Positions 8,865 to 17,547 of a stretch of 57,465 nucleotides of DNA are shown here, in pieces. Where the stretch lies: positions 1 through 57,465 of the IMG/VR virus record IMGVR_UViG_3300013132_000059; one strand, written 5' to 3'. How positions within the stretch are numbered: the stretch's first letter is position 1; every line of letters begins with the position of its first letter. The notes below the pieces were generated by a model. The model searched no databases and was not told where the DNA came from. It was given only the letters and a program-made list of their open reading frames with translations. Position numbers and translations under genes: made by a program. This stretch comes from a virus.

Positions 8865-11800
8865 TTAAGCATTATCATAGCACCAACCCCTTGTAGTACC
8901 TGTATAAACTAGTTTAAATGCTGCTCCAGCAGTTGAAATAGTAAGATCACTGTTTGCTCCATTAATTAAACTACCATTTCTTAGTATTATTAATGGTTTA
9001 AGTGCTGTTAATCCTTTTTGATCCATGAACTGTATAGTATCACTTATTGCAGGAGTTGCTGGTAATGTTACAGTAATATTGGATATTAATGGGGCAGAAT
9101 TATCTATTAATAATTTATCACCATCTACTGCTGTATAATTAGCCTTAATTTCCTTCCAAAATTCTTTATCCCAACACCATCCTCTAACAACACCAGTATA
9201 AGTTAGACTGAATATTCTATTTGGAGTAGTAATTTCAAGATCAGATTCTATACCATTAATCTTGTGACCATTGCGATTAATAACTAATTTTCTAGTTCCT
9301 ATGCCATTTTTATCAGCAAAGTGAATAACATCACCAAAATCTGCTGTGGCAGGTAATGTCACTGTAACATTAAAACTAGTTGTATCAACTAATAAAAAGT
9401 CGCCTGAAACTGCTGTTCTTGTAGTCGTAACAGTTTTCCATGTACGTTTAATATATCCAGGCACATTTAGTATGCTGGTATTTGAACCAATGTTTAAAGT
9501 ACTTGCTGGTTTACCACCGAAATTAATAGTTTCTACACCAGTATTAAGAATACTAACAGTTGTAGTTGTTTCATCTGGAATAATGTCACCTTTAAGGACT
9601 AGAGTAGTTATGATAGGTCTTGGGATATTTACTGAACCTAATGGGTCTAGAGAGGAAACATTACCAGCTACCCATATGTCCCCACCAATACTGAGCCCAG
9701 TACCAATCATACGAACAAACTTACTGGCATCTAGTTCATTATAACTGTTTCTAAACAATACTCCTGCGCCTGAACCAGGACCTAATTCAATATCTACTTC
9801 AGGGATAATTAACCTATCTCTAACTAGTACGTTTTGTCTAAAAATTACAACAGGTAATTGGTTACTTCCAGGATATAGTTCACTCCAAGTTTTGTCAGTT
9901 CCACTTAATAAGCCAGGTTGCCATAGAGTAGGTTCACTTTCAGGAACTGTACCTCTGCCTATTTCTATAACATCTGCACTTGCACCAAATTTTAAATCTA
10001 ACACATTAGTTGGCAATAAGTTGAAGAAAGCAGTTGTCTCACCTACAGTCATGTTGCCGATACTGGCTGTGCCACTACCAGGATCCACACCTAATGCAAT
10101 TTCACCAGCAACTTGGCCAATCTTAATATTATTACCCACACGTACAGTTGTAGCACTACCACCTAATTCAATCAAGTTACTGGCGCCACCTATAGTGACA
10201 CGACTTGCACCAGTATTAAATAATGTTACGTTAGGAATACCTAATGGTACACTAATGTCACCGCCTCTTAGTATAATATCACCATCAAAGTAGCTATCTT
10301 CGGCATATACATTAAAGGTCTTACCAATAGTAGGGTTTGGATCTCCTGGTACTTGTGGTTCAAATAATATATTCACTTCATCGGCTTGTCCACCAATAAA
10401 GATCTCTTTAGCCACAGTATTAAACAAATGTACCAAAGGACCATTACTATCTATAGTAGCAGGACTACTATCTATTTCACCTATTGAAATATCACCATTT
10501 ATTTGTAGATTATTTTGTACTGTAGTTGTTCCTACAAAACTACCTATTTTAATATCTGTAGCAGCACCACCAAAATTAATTTTATCAACTATACTGTCAA
10601 GTAATTGAAAGGTTCTAGTAAACCCTGCAGGAACTGTTATGGTACCTAATCCGTCAAAAATAAGTCGTTCTTGTATAAAAAAATCTTGTTCTGCGGTAGT
10701 ATCTTTTTGTAGAAATATAGTACCAGAGAATGCATTTAATTTTAGATCATGACCAGTTACTGCGGTTACGCTGTCATCTTTAATTAACACTTGGTCAATT
10801 TGCATTTGTCCAGTTATACTCAATGTGCCAGAAATATTAACATTGTTAGCAAAATTAACATTACTGATTACACTACCTACATTGATAGTATTAGCAGTTC
10901 CACCAAAATTAATAGTTGTAGCAGTATCATTTATCAAGTTAAAAGTAGTTGTAGCCGAATTAAGATCACCGCCTTCTATTAATAAATCCTTTCTAACAAC
11001 TAGATTATTATGAACTATAGTTTCACCTAAACTAGAACCTATGTTCATTAATGTGGATGCACCGGCAAAATTTATAGTTGTAGCAGTAGTATTAAAAACG
11101 TTTATACTAGTTTTGTTAGTAATTAAACTTTGTCTAAAGTTAACATTTCCATCTATGTCTAAAGTAGATAAGGGATCAGTAATGTATATGCCAACTCGTG
11201 AATTATTTGCATCAACAAATACAGCATCTTTAAATCCTAAACTATTTCTAACTGTTAAAGCAAGATTTTGATCAGTAACTTGATTTTTAATTCTTACTGG
11301 TGGTATATCAAGACCTGTTTGTGTTGCAATTTCAAATGTCAAATTGCTGGCTGTTCCTAATGTTAATGGCTTAGAAAAATTTGGATCTGCTTGATCATTT
11401 CCTGTAATTTCTAAACGTCCATTTATGTTATTATTACCAGTAGTTTTAACAAACTGATCTACGTTAATAGGTTCACCAAACTGTGTTACCAAGTTTTCAG
11501 CATTTTTTACCGTAACATTAAACTTAAAATCAATGCTGATAGGATTAAATCCATTAATAATAGCACCAGTAAATCCTTCTGATTCTAAAATTTTGGCTTC
11601 AGTAGTTTGATAATTTGGGGTAAAATTTGCTTTGGCAAAAACGCCTACTAAACTATTTCCAATTTTTAACTTAACAACAGTATGTGTAACACCATTTATA
11701 TCAATAATATTAACTACTTGGTGTCCTGATAACCCTTGTTGAGCAGTATATATTGGTCCAGCAAGCCTGTTTCCTTGCCCATCATTAAAGTATAGTTGTC

Positions 11801-12131
11801 GACGATTGTTATCTATCCATAAATCACCTGGTAAAAGAGTTGGTTCAGTAGATCCGACAAAAGGCCTATTAAATTCTTTAAATGCACTACCATTGTAAAA
11901 CTTAAGTTTATTTTCCCCACTATCATACCATAATTGGCCTTTTATAGGGGCTCTTGGTGGATCAGTATTAGCAAAATTTTCTAAAAGTCTTATAAAGTTT
12001 TCGTTAAAATATTCACCGTAATTTGCAGTATTTTTTCCTACTAGAACTAAATCTGTAGTGACTCTGTCTATACTATTATCAAGTACATCAGTTAAAATAG
12101 TGCCGTCAGTTTTGTTTATAGTATAGGCCAT
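8865..12131 (-). CDS. Large tail fibre-like structural protein, paralogue 2
   Basis: 1088 residues; the ATG at 12131 overlaps the upstream stop as TAATG. Residues 1-130 are the N-terminal domain shared with the 609- and 593-residue genes (GEYFNENFIRLLENFAN, GQLWYDSGENKLKFYNG). The shaft is built of at least six degenerate repeats with the pattern FNT.ATTINFGGAA..INIGS followed by a V.NNL.I.G.I strand, consistent with a beta-helical or beta-prism stalk. The end is a tandem duplication of an about 90-residue domain (VTVTLPAT..., RNG..ING..SDL.I.T, then YTG..RGWC.D). Each copy finishes with a WC-Asp motif. The tip copies are the likely receptor-binding part (inference). Confidence 0.75.
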   Translation of the reverse strand: MAYTINKTDGTILTDVLDNSIDRVTTDLVLVGKNTANYGEYFNENFIRLLENFANTDPPRAPIKGQLWYDSGENKLKFYNGSAFKEFNRPFVGSTEPTLLPGDLWIDNNRRQLYFNDGQGNRLAGPIYTAQQGLSGHQVVNIIDINGVTHTVVKLKIGNSLVGVFAKANFTPNYQTTEAKILESEGFTGAIINGFNPISIDFKFNVTVKNAENLVTQFGEPINVDQFVKTTGNNNINGRLEITGNDQADPNFSKPLTLGTASNLTFEIATQTGLDIPPVRIKNQVTDQNLALTVRNSLGFKDAVFVDANNSRVGIYITDPLSTLDIDGNVNFRQSLITNKTSINVFNTTATTINFAGASTLMNIGSSLGETIVHNNLVVRKDLLIEGGDLNSATTTFNLINDTATTINFGGTANTINVGSVISNVNFANNVNISGTLSITGQMQIDQVLIKDDSVTAVTGHDLKLNAFSGTIFLQKDTTAEQDFFIQERLIFDGLGTITVPAGFTRTFQLLDSIVDKINFGGAATDIKIGSFVGTTTVQNNLQINGDISIGEIDSSPATIDSNGPLVHLFNTVAKEIFIGGQADEVNILFEPQVPGDPNPTIGKTFNVYAEDSYFDGDIILRGGDISVPLGIPNVTLFNTGASRVTIGGASNLIELGGSATTVRVGNNIKIGQVAGEIALGVDPGSGTASIGNMTVGETTAFFNLLPTNVLDLKFGASADVIEIGRGTVPESEPTLWQPGLLSGTDKTWSELYPGSNQLPVVIFRQNVLVRDRLIIPEVDIELGPGSGAGVLFRNSYNELDASKFVRMIGTGLSIGGDIWVAGNVSSLDPLGSVNIPRPIITTLVLKGDIIPDETTTTVSILNTGVETINFGGKPASTLNIGSNTSILNVPGYIKRTWKTVTTTRTAVSGDFLLVDTTSFNVTVTLPATADFGDVIHFADKNGIGTRKLVINRNGHKINGIESDLEITTPNRIFSLTYTGVVRGWCWDKEFWKEIKANYTAVDGDKLLIDNSAPLISNITVTLPATPAISDTIQFMDQKGLTALKPLIILRNGSLINGANSDLTISTAGAAFKLVYTGTTRGWCYDNA

Positions 12132-13912
12132 TATATAATCTTCCCAGTATAAATTATATACGAAGTGTTAACAAGTGGAATGTCGCTTGTAAGATTAGGC
12201 AGTGCAAATGTTAGTATTCCTAAAGGCGGGCCTATTAGTTGTTCATAAGGTTTATAATTATATCCAATAACACTGAATAAGGCTTGGTACTGATTTTGAC
12301 TAATTTCTGAACCGTCACAAACTAGATAACCATTAGGTAATTGACTACTGTTACCAGAAAAAAGTAAAATGGAACCTGTGGGAACTAGTGGCAATTGACT
12401 AGCAATGCTAGATTTTTTGATCTTATATAGCGTTTGGTTTCTTTCTACTAGAAAAAGATCATTTGGTTGGTACAATGATGTTTCTGCTTTTTGACTAATA
12501 AAATCTGTTTTAAGTGCTGTTGAAATATTTTTGGTATCACCATCATCTTTAATAGTTATAGTGGCTTCAATATCACCAACTAAACTTAATGTCAAAGTAT
12601 CCTTAAATCCACCTGAGTATCCAGTTACGTTACCATTTACGTCACCGTTTAGTGTGCCGTTAACAGTTACTTTCCTAGTATTAGTTCCAATTTTCACAGC
12701 ATAAATGGTGTCCCATCTTGCGGTTTCAGTACCTAAATTTTGGGCGCTGTCTTGTAAAGGTTCTAAAGAATTCGTTCTTGTCAATCCACTTACAGTTAAT
12801 GAACCGCCTACAAGAGCATTTGTTGTAACATTAATACCACCATTAGTGCTTATGCTGTTAGCACTAGTACTTGTTGTTATAAACCTATCTGTAGTCTTAA
12901 TATTTCCTACTACATCTAAACTTTCTACTGGTACTAGATTGTTGACTCCTACTGCTCCAGTATTTGCATTAGTAGTTGCTATTCTTAGTATATTTTTAAT
13001 TTGATTATTTTGACGTAGTCTTAAATCAATGCTAGCACCTTCAAGTTTATTATAGATATAAGATCCTGAAGTATCAGTACCTAAAGAAAAAGATAAATCA
13101 TTACCAATGTTTATACCATTATTGTTTCTTACGTTAAAATTAAAATTAGTAGTACTGCTTTGATCACTGCGTATAAAATTTCTAGCAGATACAATTTCAT
13201 CACCACTGATCAATGATTCTGCTTTTTCTGCGATACCCCAATATTTTGTTTCTGTAGTCGATGTGTTTAAAACTGCTGTACTTAAATTAATGCCTTGTCT
13301 AATAATTCTAAAACCTGATATTAATGACTTTGGTGTAAATTCAAAATCACTGATAATTACAACTCTCTTAGTTTTAACAAATATACTTAATATTGGTCTG
13401 GGCGTAGAAGCATTGGCATCTTCAATATATTCAATTTCTGCACCAGTTTTCTCAGCAGCATTAAATGTAGGTCCTACAAGAGTCCAGCCCTTATCTCCAT
13501 TACTAATATAAAGTTGTTGCCTTTCAGTATCAACAAATAAGTCACCAGTTTTTAAATTACTACCACCACTTGTAGGATTTTCAGCATATTTTTTAATAAA
13601 CCCTATAGGTAACCAAGTTTGTCCATCAAATATTTTTAATCCATAACTATCACGAGAGTTATCACTTAAAGAATCTGATACTAGATCTGCATTATTATTA
13701 AACCATATTTGTCCCTGTACTGGATTTTGTGGTGGGGTTGAAAAAGCAAAATTTTCTAATAAGTGTAAAAAATTTTCACCTATTGGTTGTGTATATCCTT
13801 GAGTATAATTTTTGCCCAAAAAACTTAAGGAAGTATTTGAATTATTAATCTGTCCGTCTAGAACTACTACGCTAGGATTAGCAGAATCTGACTTATTCAA
13901 TATTGTGGACAT
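12131..13912 (-). CDS. Tail fibre-like protein with tail-collar-type C-terminus, paralogue 3
   Basis: 593 residues from the ATG at 13912, three bases after the upstream stop. It shares the N-terminal domain of the two downstream genes (GENFLHLLENFAFSTPP, GQIWFNNNADLVSD). The C-terminal 85 residues match the phage tail-collar pattern: PTGSILLFSGNSSQLPNGYL, then CDGSEISQNQYQALFSVIG, ending in FALPNLT. This domain caps short tail fibres in T4 gp12 and many other phages. The middle contains beta repeats (SLTVSGLTRTNSLEPLQDSA). Of the three paralogues, this one has the clearest fibre signature. Its place in the particle (baseplate-proximal or distal) cannot be told. Confidence 0.8.
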   Translation of the reverse strand: MSTILNKSDSANPSVVVLDGQINNSNTSLSFLGKNYTQGYTQPIGENFLHLLENFAFSTPPQNPVQGQIWFNNNADLVSDSLSDNSRDSYGLKIFDGQTWLPIGFIKKYAENPTSGGSNLKTGDLFVDTERQQLYISNGDKGWTLVGPTFNAAEKTGAEIEYIEDANASTPRPILSIFVKTKRVVIISDFEFTPKSLISGFRIIRQGINLSTAVLNTSTTETKYWGIAEKAESLISGDEIVSARNFIRSDQSSTTNFNFNVRNNNGINIGNDLSFSLGTDTSGSYIYNKLEGASIDLRLRQNNQIKNILRIATTNANTGAVGVNNLVPVESLDVVGNIKTTDRFITTSTSANSISTNGGINVTTNALVGGSLTVSGLTRTNSLEPLQDSAQNLGTETARWDTIYAVKIGTNTRKVTVNGTLNGDVNGNVTGYSGGFKDTLTLSLVGDIEATITIKDDGDTKNISTALKTDFISQKAETSLYQPNDLFLVERNQTLYKIKKSSIASQLPLVPTGSILLFSGNSSQLPNGYLVCDGSEISQNQYQALFSVIGYNYKPYEQLIGPPLGILTFALPNLTSDIPLVNTSYIIYTGKII

Positions 13913-13915
13913 TTA

Positions 13916-14524
13916 TTAGGCTCCCATAAGTCCTGTTAGACTCTGAATTCTTACAGTATAGTCGATTTGTATAAGTCTATTAAGACTTTTTTGTACAGGA
14001 TGAAATATCACATGAGTTAATATCCTTTTTTGCCCAGATTCATTATTGGCTATTAGTCCTAATTCATCGAAAGTAAACAAACTGTTATTATCATTAGTGT
14101 TATCAAATGCTTCTTGACCATCAGGCTCACCATAGTCCAATAAACAAGTTATAAAAACGTCTGTATAATTAGTGCCAGTTACATGTCTAGTTTCTAAATA
14201 ATTTCTTAAAGGATTACTATTAGCACTACTTGTATCATCTACTACTTTACTATAAGTTTCGTTGTATAAACTAGCATTTATACCAGTAGTATTCGGTGTC
14301 AAATATGTAATGATCCCGGTAGGATCCACAGCAGTTCCGCCGTTGCCAAAAGCCATTTCATTGATTACTCCACTTCCAGAATTCGCTATACTATTGGCCA
14401 ATGCTACACTCATATTTTCGTAGTGTATGGCATTACGTTTATTCACGTAGATTTCTTGTGAATTTGGATCCCAAATTTTAATGTGTCCTTCTACATGTAT
14501 CCCACCAAAATCTTTGTTTTGCAT
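13916..14524 (-). CDS. Putative virion structural protein, 202 aa
   Basis: Begins GGIHVEGHIKIWDPNSQEIY and contains MSVALANSIANSGSGVINEM with AFGNGGTAVDPTG. This is an opening I associate with structural proteins of marine T4-like phages, though I cannot assign a role. The C-terminal half is beta-rich (TDVFITCLLDYGEPDGQ, RILTHVIFHPVQKS). A late-promoter-like motif at 14543-14549 precedes the ATG by 18 bases, so this gene begins the fibre sub-operon. A weak ribosome site (GAGAA) lies upstream. It probably anchors or caps one of the following fibre proteins. Confidence 0.6.
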   Translation of the reverse strand: MQNKDFGGIHVEGHIKIWDPNSQEIYVNKRNAIHYENMSVALANSIANSGSGVINEMAFGNGGTAVDPTGIITYLTPNTTGINASLYNETYSKVVDDTSSANSNPLRNYLETRHVTGTNYTDVFITCLLDYGEPDGQEAFDNTNDNNSLFTFDELGLIANNESGQKRILTHVIFHPVQKSLNRLIQIDYTVRIQSLTGLMGA

Positions 14525-14542
14525 ATTATTTCTCTATCAAAA

Positions 14543-14549
14543 TATTTAT
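14543..14549 (-). promoter_or_regulatory. Late-promoter-like motif ATAAATA
   Basis: On the minus strand ttaATAAATATTttg ends 18 bases before the ATG at 14524, in a 46-base gap. A 7-base inverted repeat (AATATTA / TAATATT, 14551-14557 and 14566-14572) lies just upstream, overlapping the end of the protease gene, and could be a weak terminator. Same motif and spacing as at 8854, 33987 and 39906. Confidence 0.6.
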
Positions 14550-14570
14550 TAATATTAAAAAGTGCTAATA

Positions 14571-16172
14571 TTACCTTCTAACTTTAACTCTTGGATATAA
14601 TCTTCCTGAACTTGGTCTAGGCAAGTAATTTAACTTAGGCCAAGTTTTTCCTGTTTCTGAACGCTCCTTGTTGTAGTAAAGGTATCTATTTGAGGATCCT
14701 TGTAGGCTAAAAACATCATTATAACTACCGTTAGTGTCGGTGATTTGGTCATATTTGCTAGTTTTATTTAGATAATCCACTATATCATTTTGAGTAAAAT
14801 TTGGATATATTTCTAATAAACAGGCCAAAACTCCACAAACCTGAGGACTTGCCATACTAGTCCCGTTATACTTACTGATTCTAAATAACGAACTTCTAAG
14901 ATCAATAACACCACCAGTATGCACGCTACTCATTATAGCGACTCCTGGTGCATATATATTAACCCTTGGACCACAATTACTAAAATTAGCCTTTGAATCA
15001 TCGTTACTTGTGCCTATAGCCCCTACACAAATACCAGTTCCTGCATTGGTTGGTGCCATACCTTGGTGATAATATATAGTATACCCATACCAAATGAAAT
15101 AATTATTGTAATCTAAACCGCCTTCTACGTCAATTTTATAACTTTCGTTGCCAGCGGCACCGACAAAAATTATACCATCATTAATAGCATCTATTTGATC
15201 TGCTTCTAAACTTGAATATGTAGCAGGAGTATCTGCATATAAACCATCATTCATTACTCCAAGACTATTTAAAAATACACTAGTTAATCCTGTAGTGTAA
15301 TTTACTCCCCTTAGGTTAACGCTGCTAATTCCAGAAATAAGCAACGAATATCCATAACCCCAACTATTATTAACAATAGTCGGGTTTTTTCTTCCTGTAG
15401 CAGGATTAACAGGTTTATTTTTATGAAATTCTATTATATAGTTGAATATAAACAGTGAATTGATACCATTAGGATCCGTAGAATAAGGATTAATATTGTA
15501 GATGTTGGCTTTTCTAGCCCAACCTTGTGTATTACCTGCTACAGTGCCAGCAACATGCATACCATGATTATTATCGGCGCCACTATAAGGACCATATACA
15601 TAAGTGTTTCCAATATTATCAGTATCTCCAACTGTTGATGCATGTTGAAACCAATTGTATTGAATTACCTTAGTGCCGCCACTTCCATCACTATTTACGG
15701 ACATTTCAGGATGATCAGGATTTATAAATCCATCGACTATTACCACGTCTACATTGCGTCCTTCTGCATTGGCTGTTATTGTTGCTGTTTGAGTAGCAGT
15801 ACCATTACTACCCCAATTACTTCTTTGAGCACCTTCTAAACAACGTAATAACCCCCAATTTTTATAATTACTATCATTTATCCCAGACTTATCCCAGTAA
15901 CTACTGGTTTGAGTCCACAAGGGCTTAACTATTATACCTAAATCTCTTGGTGTTAGTTCAACACTTAATACTCTTGGATCATTCTTAAGAAGGTCTGCTT
16001 CTTCATAAGTCAGCATATAATGCGTACTACGACTGATTGGTCTACGTAATGCTATATCAACTTCTCTATCTGGTATGTATAAATCCCCACCAGGAGTTTC
16101 CATATCATCATAAAAACTTTCTAGATCCTCAAATCTTTTTAATGTAACTACATATTCTCTTTGATCGCTCAT
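14571..16172 (-). CDS. Subtilisin-like serine protease (S8 family)
   Basis: 533 residues. The catalytic triad is complete: Asp147 in VDVVIVDGFI, His203 in NNHGMHVAGTVAGN and Ser439 in YNGTSMASPQV. The oxyanion Asn342 sits in GAAGNES. Residues 1-80 (REYVVTLKRFEDLESFYDDM, then LTYEEADLLKNDPRVLSVEL) look like an inhibitor-I9-type propeptide that is removed on maturation. No signal peptide or membrane span is visible, so it probably acts in the particle or in the infected cell. The ATG overlaps the stop of the collagen-like fibre gene (ATGA, 16169-16172), so the two are translated together. It may process fibre proteins or digest host surface protein during adsorption; the sequence does not decide. 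The C-terminal 70 residues end in a basic PRVKVRR. Confidence 0.93.
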   Translation of the reverse strand: MSDQREYVVTLKRFEDLESFYDDMETPGGDLYIPDREVDIALRRPISRSTHYMLTYEEADLLKNDPRVLSVELTPRDLGIIVKPLWTQTSSYWDKSGINDSNYKNWGLLRCLEGAQRSNWGSNGTATQTATITANAEGRNVDVVIVDGFINPDHPEMSVNSDGSGGTKVIQYNWFQHASTVGDTDNIGNTYVYGPYSGADNNHGMHVAGTVAGNTQGWARKANIYNINPYSTDPNGINSLFIFNYIIEFHKNKPVNPATGRKNPTIVNNSWGYGYSLLISGISSVNLRGVNYTTGLTSVFLNSLGVMNDGLYADTPATYSSLEADQIDAINDGIIFVGAAGNESYKIDVEGGLDYNNYFIWYGYTIYYHQGMAPTNAGTGICVGAIGTSNDDSKANFSNCGPRVNIYAPGVAIMSSVHTGGVIDLRSSLFRISKYNGTSMASPQVCGVLACLLEIYPNFTQNDIVDYLNKTSKYDQITDTNGSYNDVFSLQGSSNRYLYYNKERSETGKTWPKLNYLPRPSSGRLYPRVKVRR

Positions 16173-17545
16173 TGTTCCGCCTGCAATACAGTTAAACTTA
16201 CTATGATATTATTATTACTGCCACTTATATTCTTTACGCTTACTGGTATATTTGTGGTGGGTGTTGCTTCATCATTAAACCCAAAAATAGCAGGAGCCAT
16301 AACAACTGTTTGATCACCAGTTGTGATAACTTCTGTTATAACACCTGCATCATAACTAGGATCGGCGCCTTGAGCACGACCTACATCTGCGCTTCTATTT
16401 GAAGTTGTAGTATAAATCCTTACCCATGCTGCATGAGTTGTAGTAATTTTGTATAGGACATATCCTTTAAATCCAGTAAATTCTAAATTTACTGCTGCTC
16501 CATCATTAATGCTGCCAGTATTAAGACTTAGTGTAGTTCTACTTCCTACAAATCCAGTACCAGTTGTTCCAGTACTACCTTGTGTACCAGTACTACCTTG
16601 TGTACCAGTACTACCTTGAATACCATCTGCTCCTGGTAATCCTTGTGCAGCCTGTGTACCTTGACGCCCTTGTACACCTTGAAAACCAGTTGTACCTATT
16701 GGTCCTACTGGACCTTGTGCTCCAAAATCACCTTGTAATCCTTGACTACCTTGTACACCTTGAGGTCCTTGTAGGCCCTGTGTTCCCTGTGCACCTGTGG
16801 GACCAAGATTACTGATATTAATAGTACCTGCCATTGACCCATGTAATTCGCAATTATAATATAATGTATTTGGTGCATCATAAGGTACAACAAATGTAAT
16901 GGTACCATTAGCAGTACCATTATTGGTTACTCCAGTGTTGTATTGGTTACCTGTACCAGTAGTTTGAGTAGTTTTAATCCAAAATGGATGACCACTAGCA
17001 GATATAGAAAAATAATAGGTAAATCCCCTTATAAGATTAAGAGTAGGATTATTGGATCCATTAATTACATACGCACCACTTCCAGAATTATTAACAGTAA
17101 AGGTAGCACCTCCTGATAATCCTTGGGCGCCTTGACCACCTTGAAGTCCTTGTGTACCATTTGTACCTTGACTACCTGTAGTACCTTGAGTGCCACTACC
17201 TAAACTTGGATCACCTGCTGGACCTTGTACTCCTTGTGATCCTTGTACTCCATCGGCACCTAAGTATCCATCAGCACCTTGGGCACCTTGGATACCTACA
17301 CCATCATTTCCTTGTAGACCTTGACGCCCTTGTATACCCTGTGTACCTTGTCTACCATTAGAACCAGCACTACCAGGTGTTCCTTGACGTCCTTGTATAC
17401 CTTGTACACCTTGCTGAAATTGTATATTTTGTATACTGTCATAGACTTCGGTAAAGTTTTCATTAATTTTAATGGCGGCCCGTCTTAGAGTATCCCCACT
17501 ACCATCATTGGGTCTAGTACCTACATTGATCGTTTGTTTAGCCAT
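16169..17545 (-). CDS. Collagen-like fibre protein with cupredoxin-like domain
   Basis: 458 residues. Residues 1-45 (TINVGTRPNDGSGDTLRRAA...ENFTEVYDSI) are a virion-attachment-type N-terminus seen in marine T4-like phages. Gly-x-Gln/Gly-x-x triplets (GIQGRQGTPG and similar) run from about 48 to 142 and again from about 245 to 330, predicting a collagen-type triple helix. Between them, residues 146-243 form a beta-sandwich segment ending TLYYNCELHGSMAG. H186, C232, H235 and M238 match the ligand order of type-1 copper proteins. The C-terminal 130 residues are a beta domain with NDGAAVNLEFTGFKGYVLYK. Gln-rich triplets are the usual phage version of collagen. A stalked adhesin is likely; metal binding is inference. 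Confidence 0.85.
   Translation of the reverse strand: MAKQTINVGTRPNDGSGDTLRRAAIKINENFTEVYDSIQNIQFQQGVQGIQGRQGTPGSAGSNGRQGTQGIQGRQGLQGNDGVGIQGAQGADGYLGADGVQGSQGVQGPAGDPSLGSGTQGTTGSQGTNGTQGLQGGQGAQGLSGGATFTVNNSGSGAYVINGSNNPTLNLIRGFTYYFSISASGHPFWIKTTQTTGTGNQYNTGVTNNGTANGTITFVVPYDAPNTLYYNCELHGSMAGTINISNLGPTGAQGTQGLQGPQGVQGSQGLQGDFGAQGPVGPIGTTGFQGVQGRQGTQAAQGLPGADGIQGSTGTQGSTGTQGSTGTTGTGFVGSRTTLSLNTGSINDGAAVNLEFTGFKGYVLYKITTTHAAWVRIYTTTSNRSADVGRAQGADPSYDAGVITEVITTGDQTVVMAPAIFGFNDEATPTTNIPVSVKNISGSNNNIIVSLTVLQAEQ
16569..16618 (-). repeat. 18-base tandem repeat in collagen-like region
   Basis: Two perfect copies and one nearly full copy of ccagtactaccttgtgta on the plus strand, coding Gly-Ser-Thr-Gly-Thr-Gln steps. 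Such repeats allow the stalk to change length by slippage. Larger collagen-coding blocks lie at 16561-16800 and 17110-17420. Confidence 0.85.
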
Positions 17546-17547
17546 TT

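Noticed and set aside
9346-11271. Several plus-strand open frames of 60-130 codons across the fibre genes
   Set aside because: All lie inside convincing minus-strand fibre genes with recognisable repeats; none has a ribosome site or plausible protein character.
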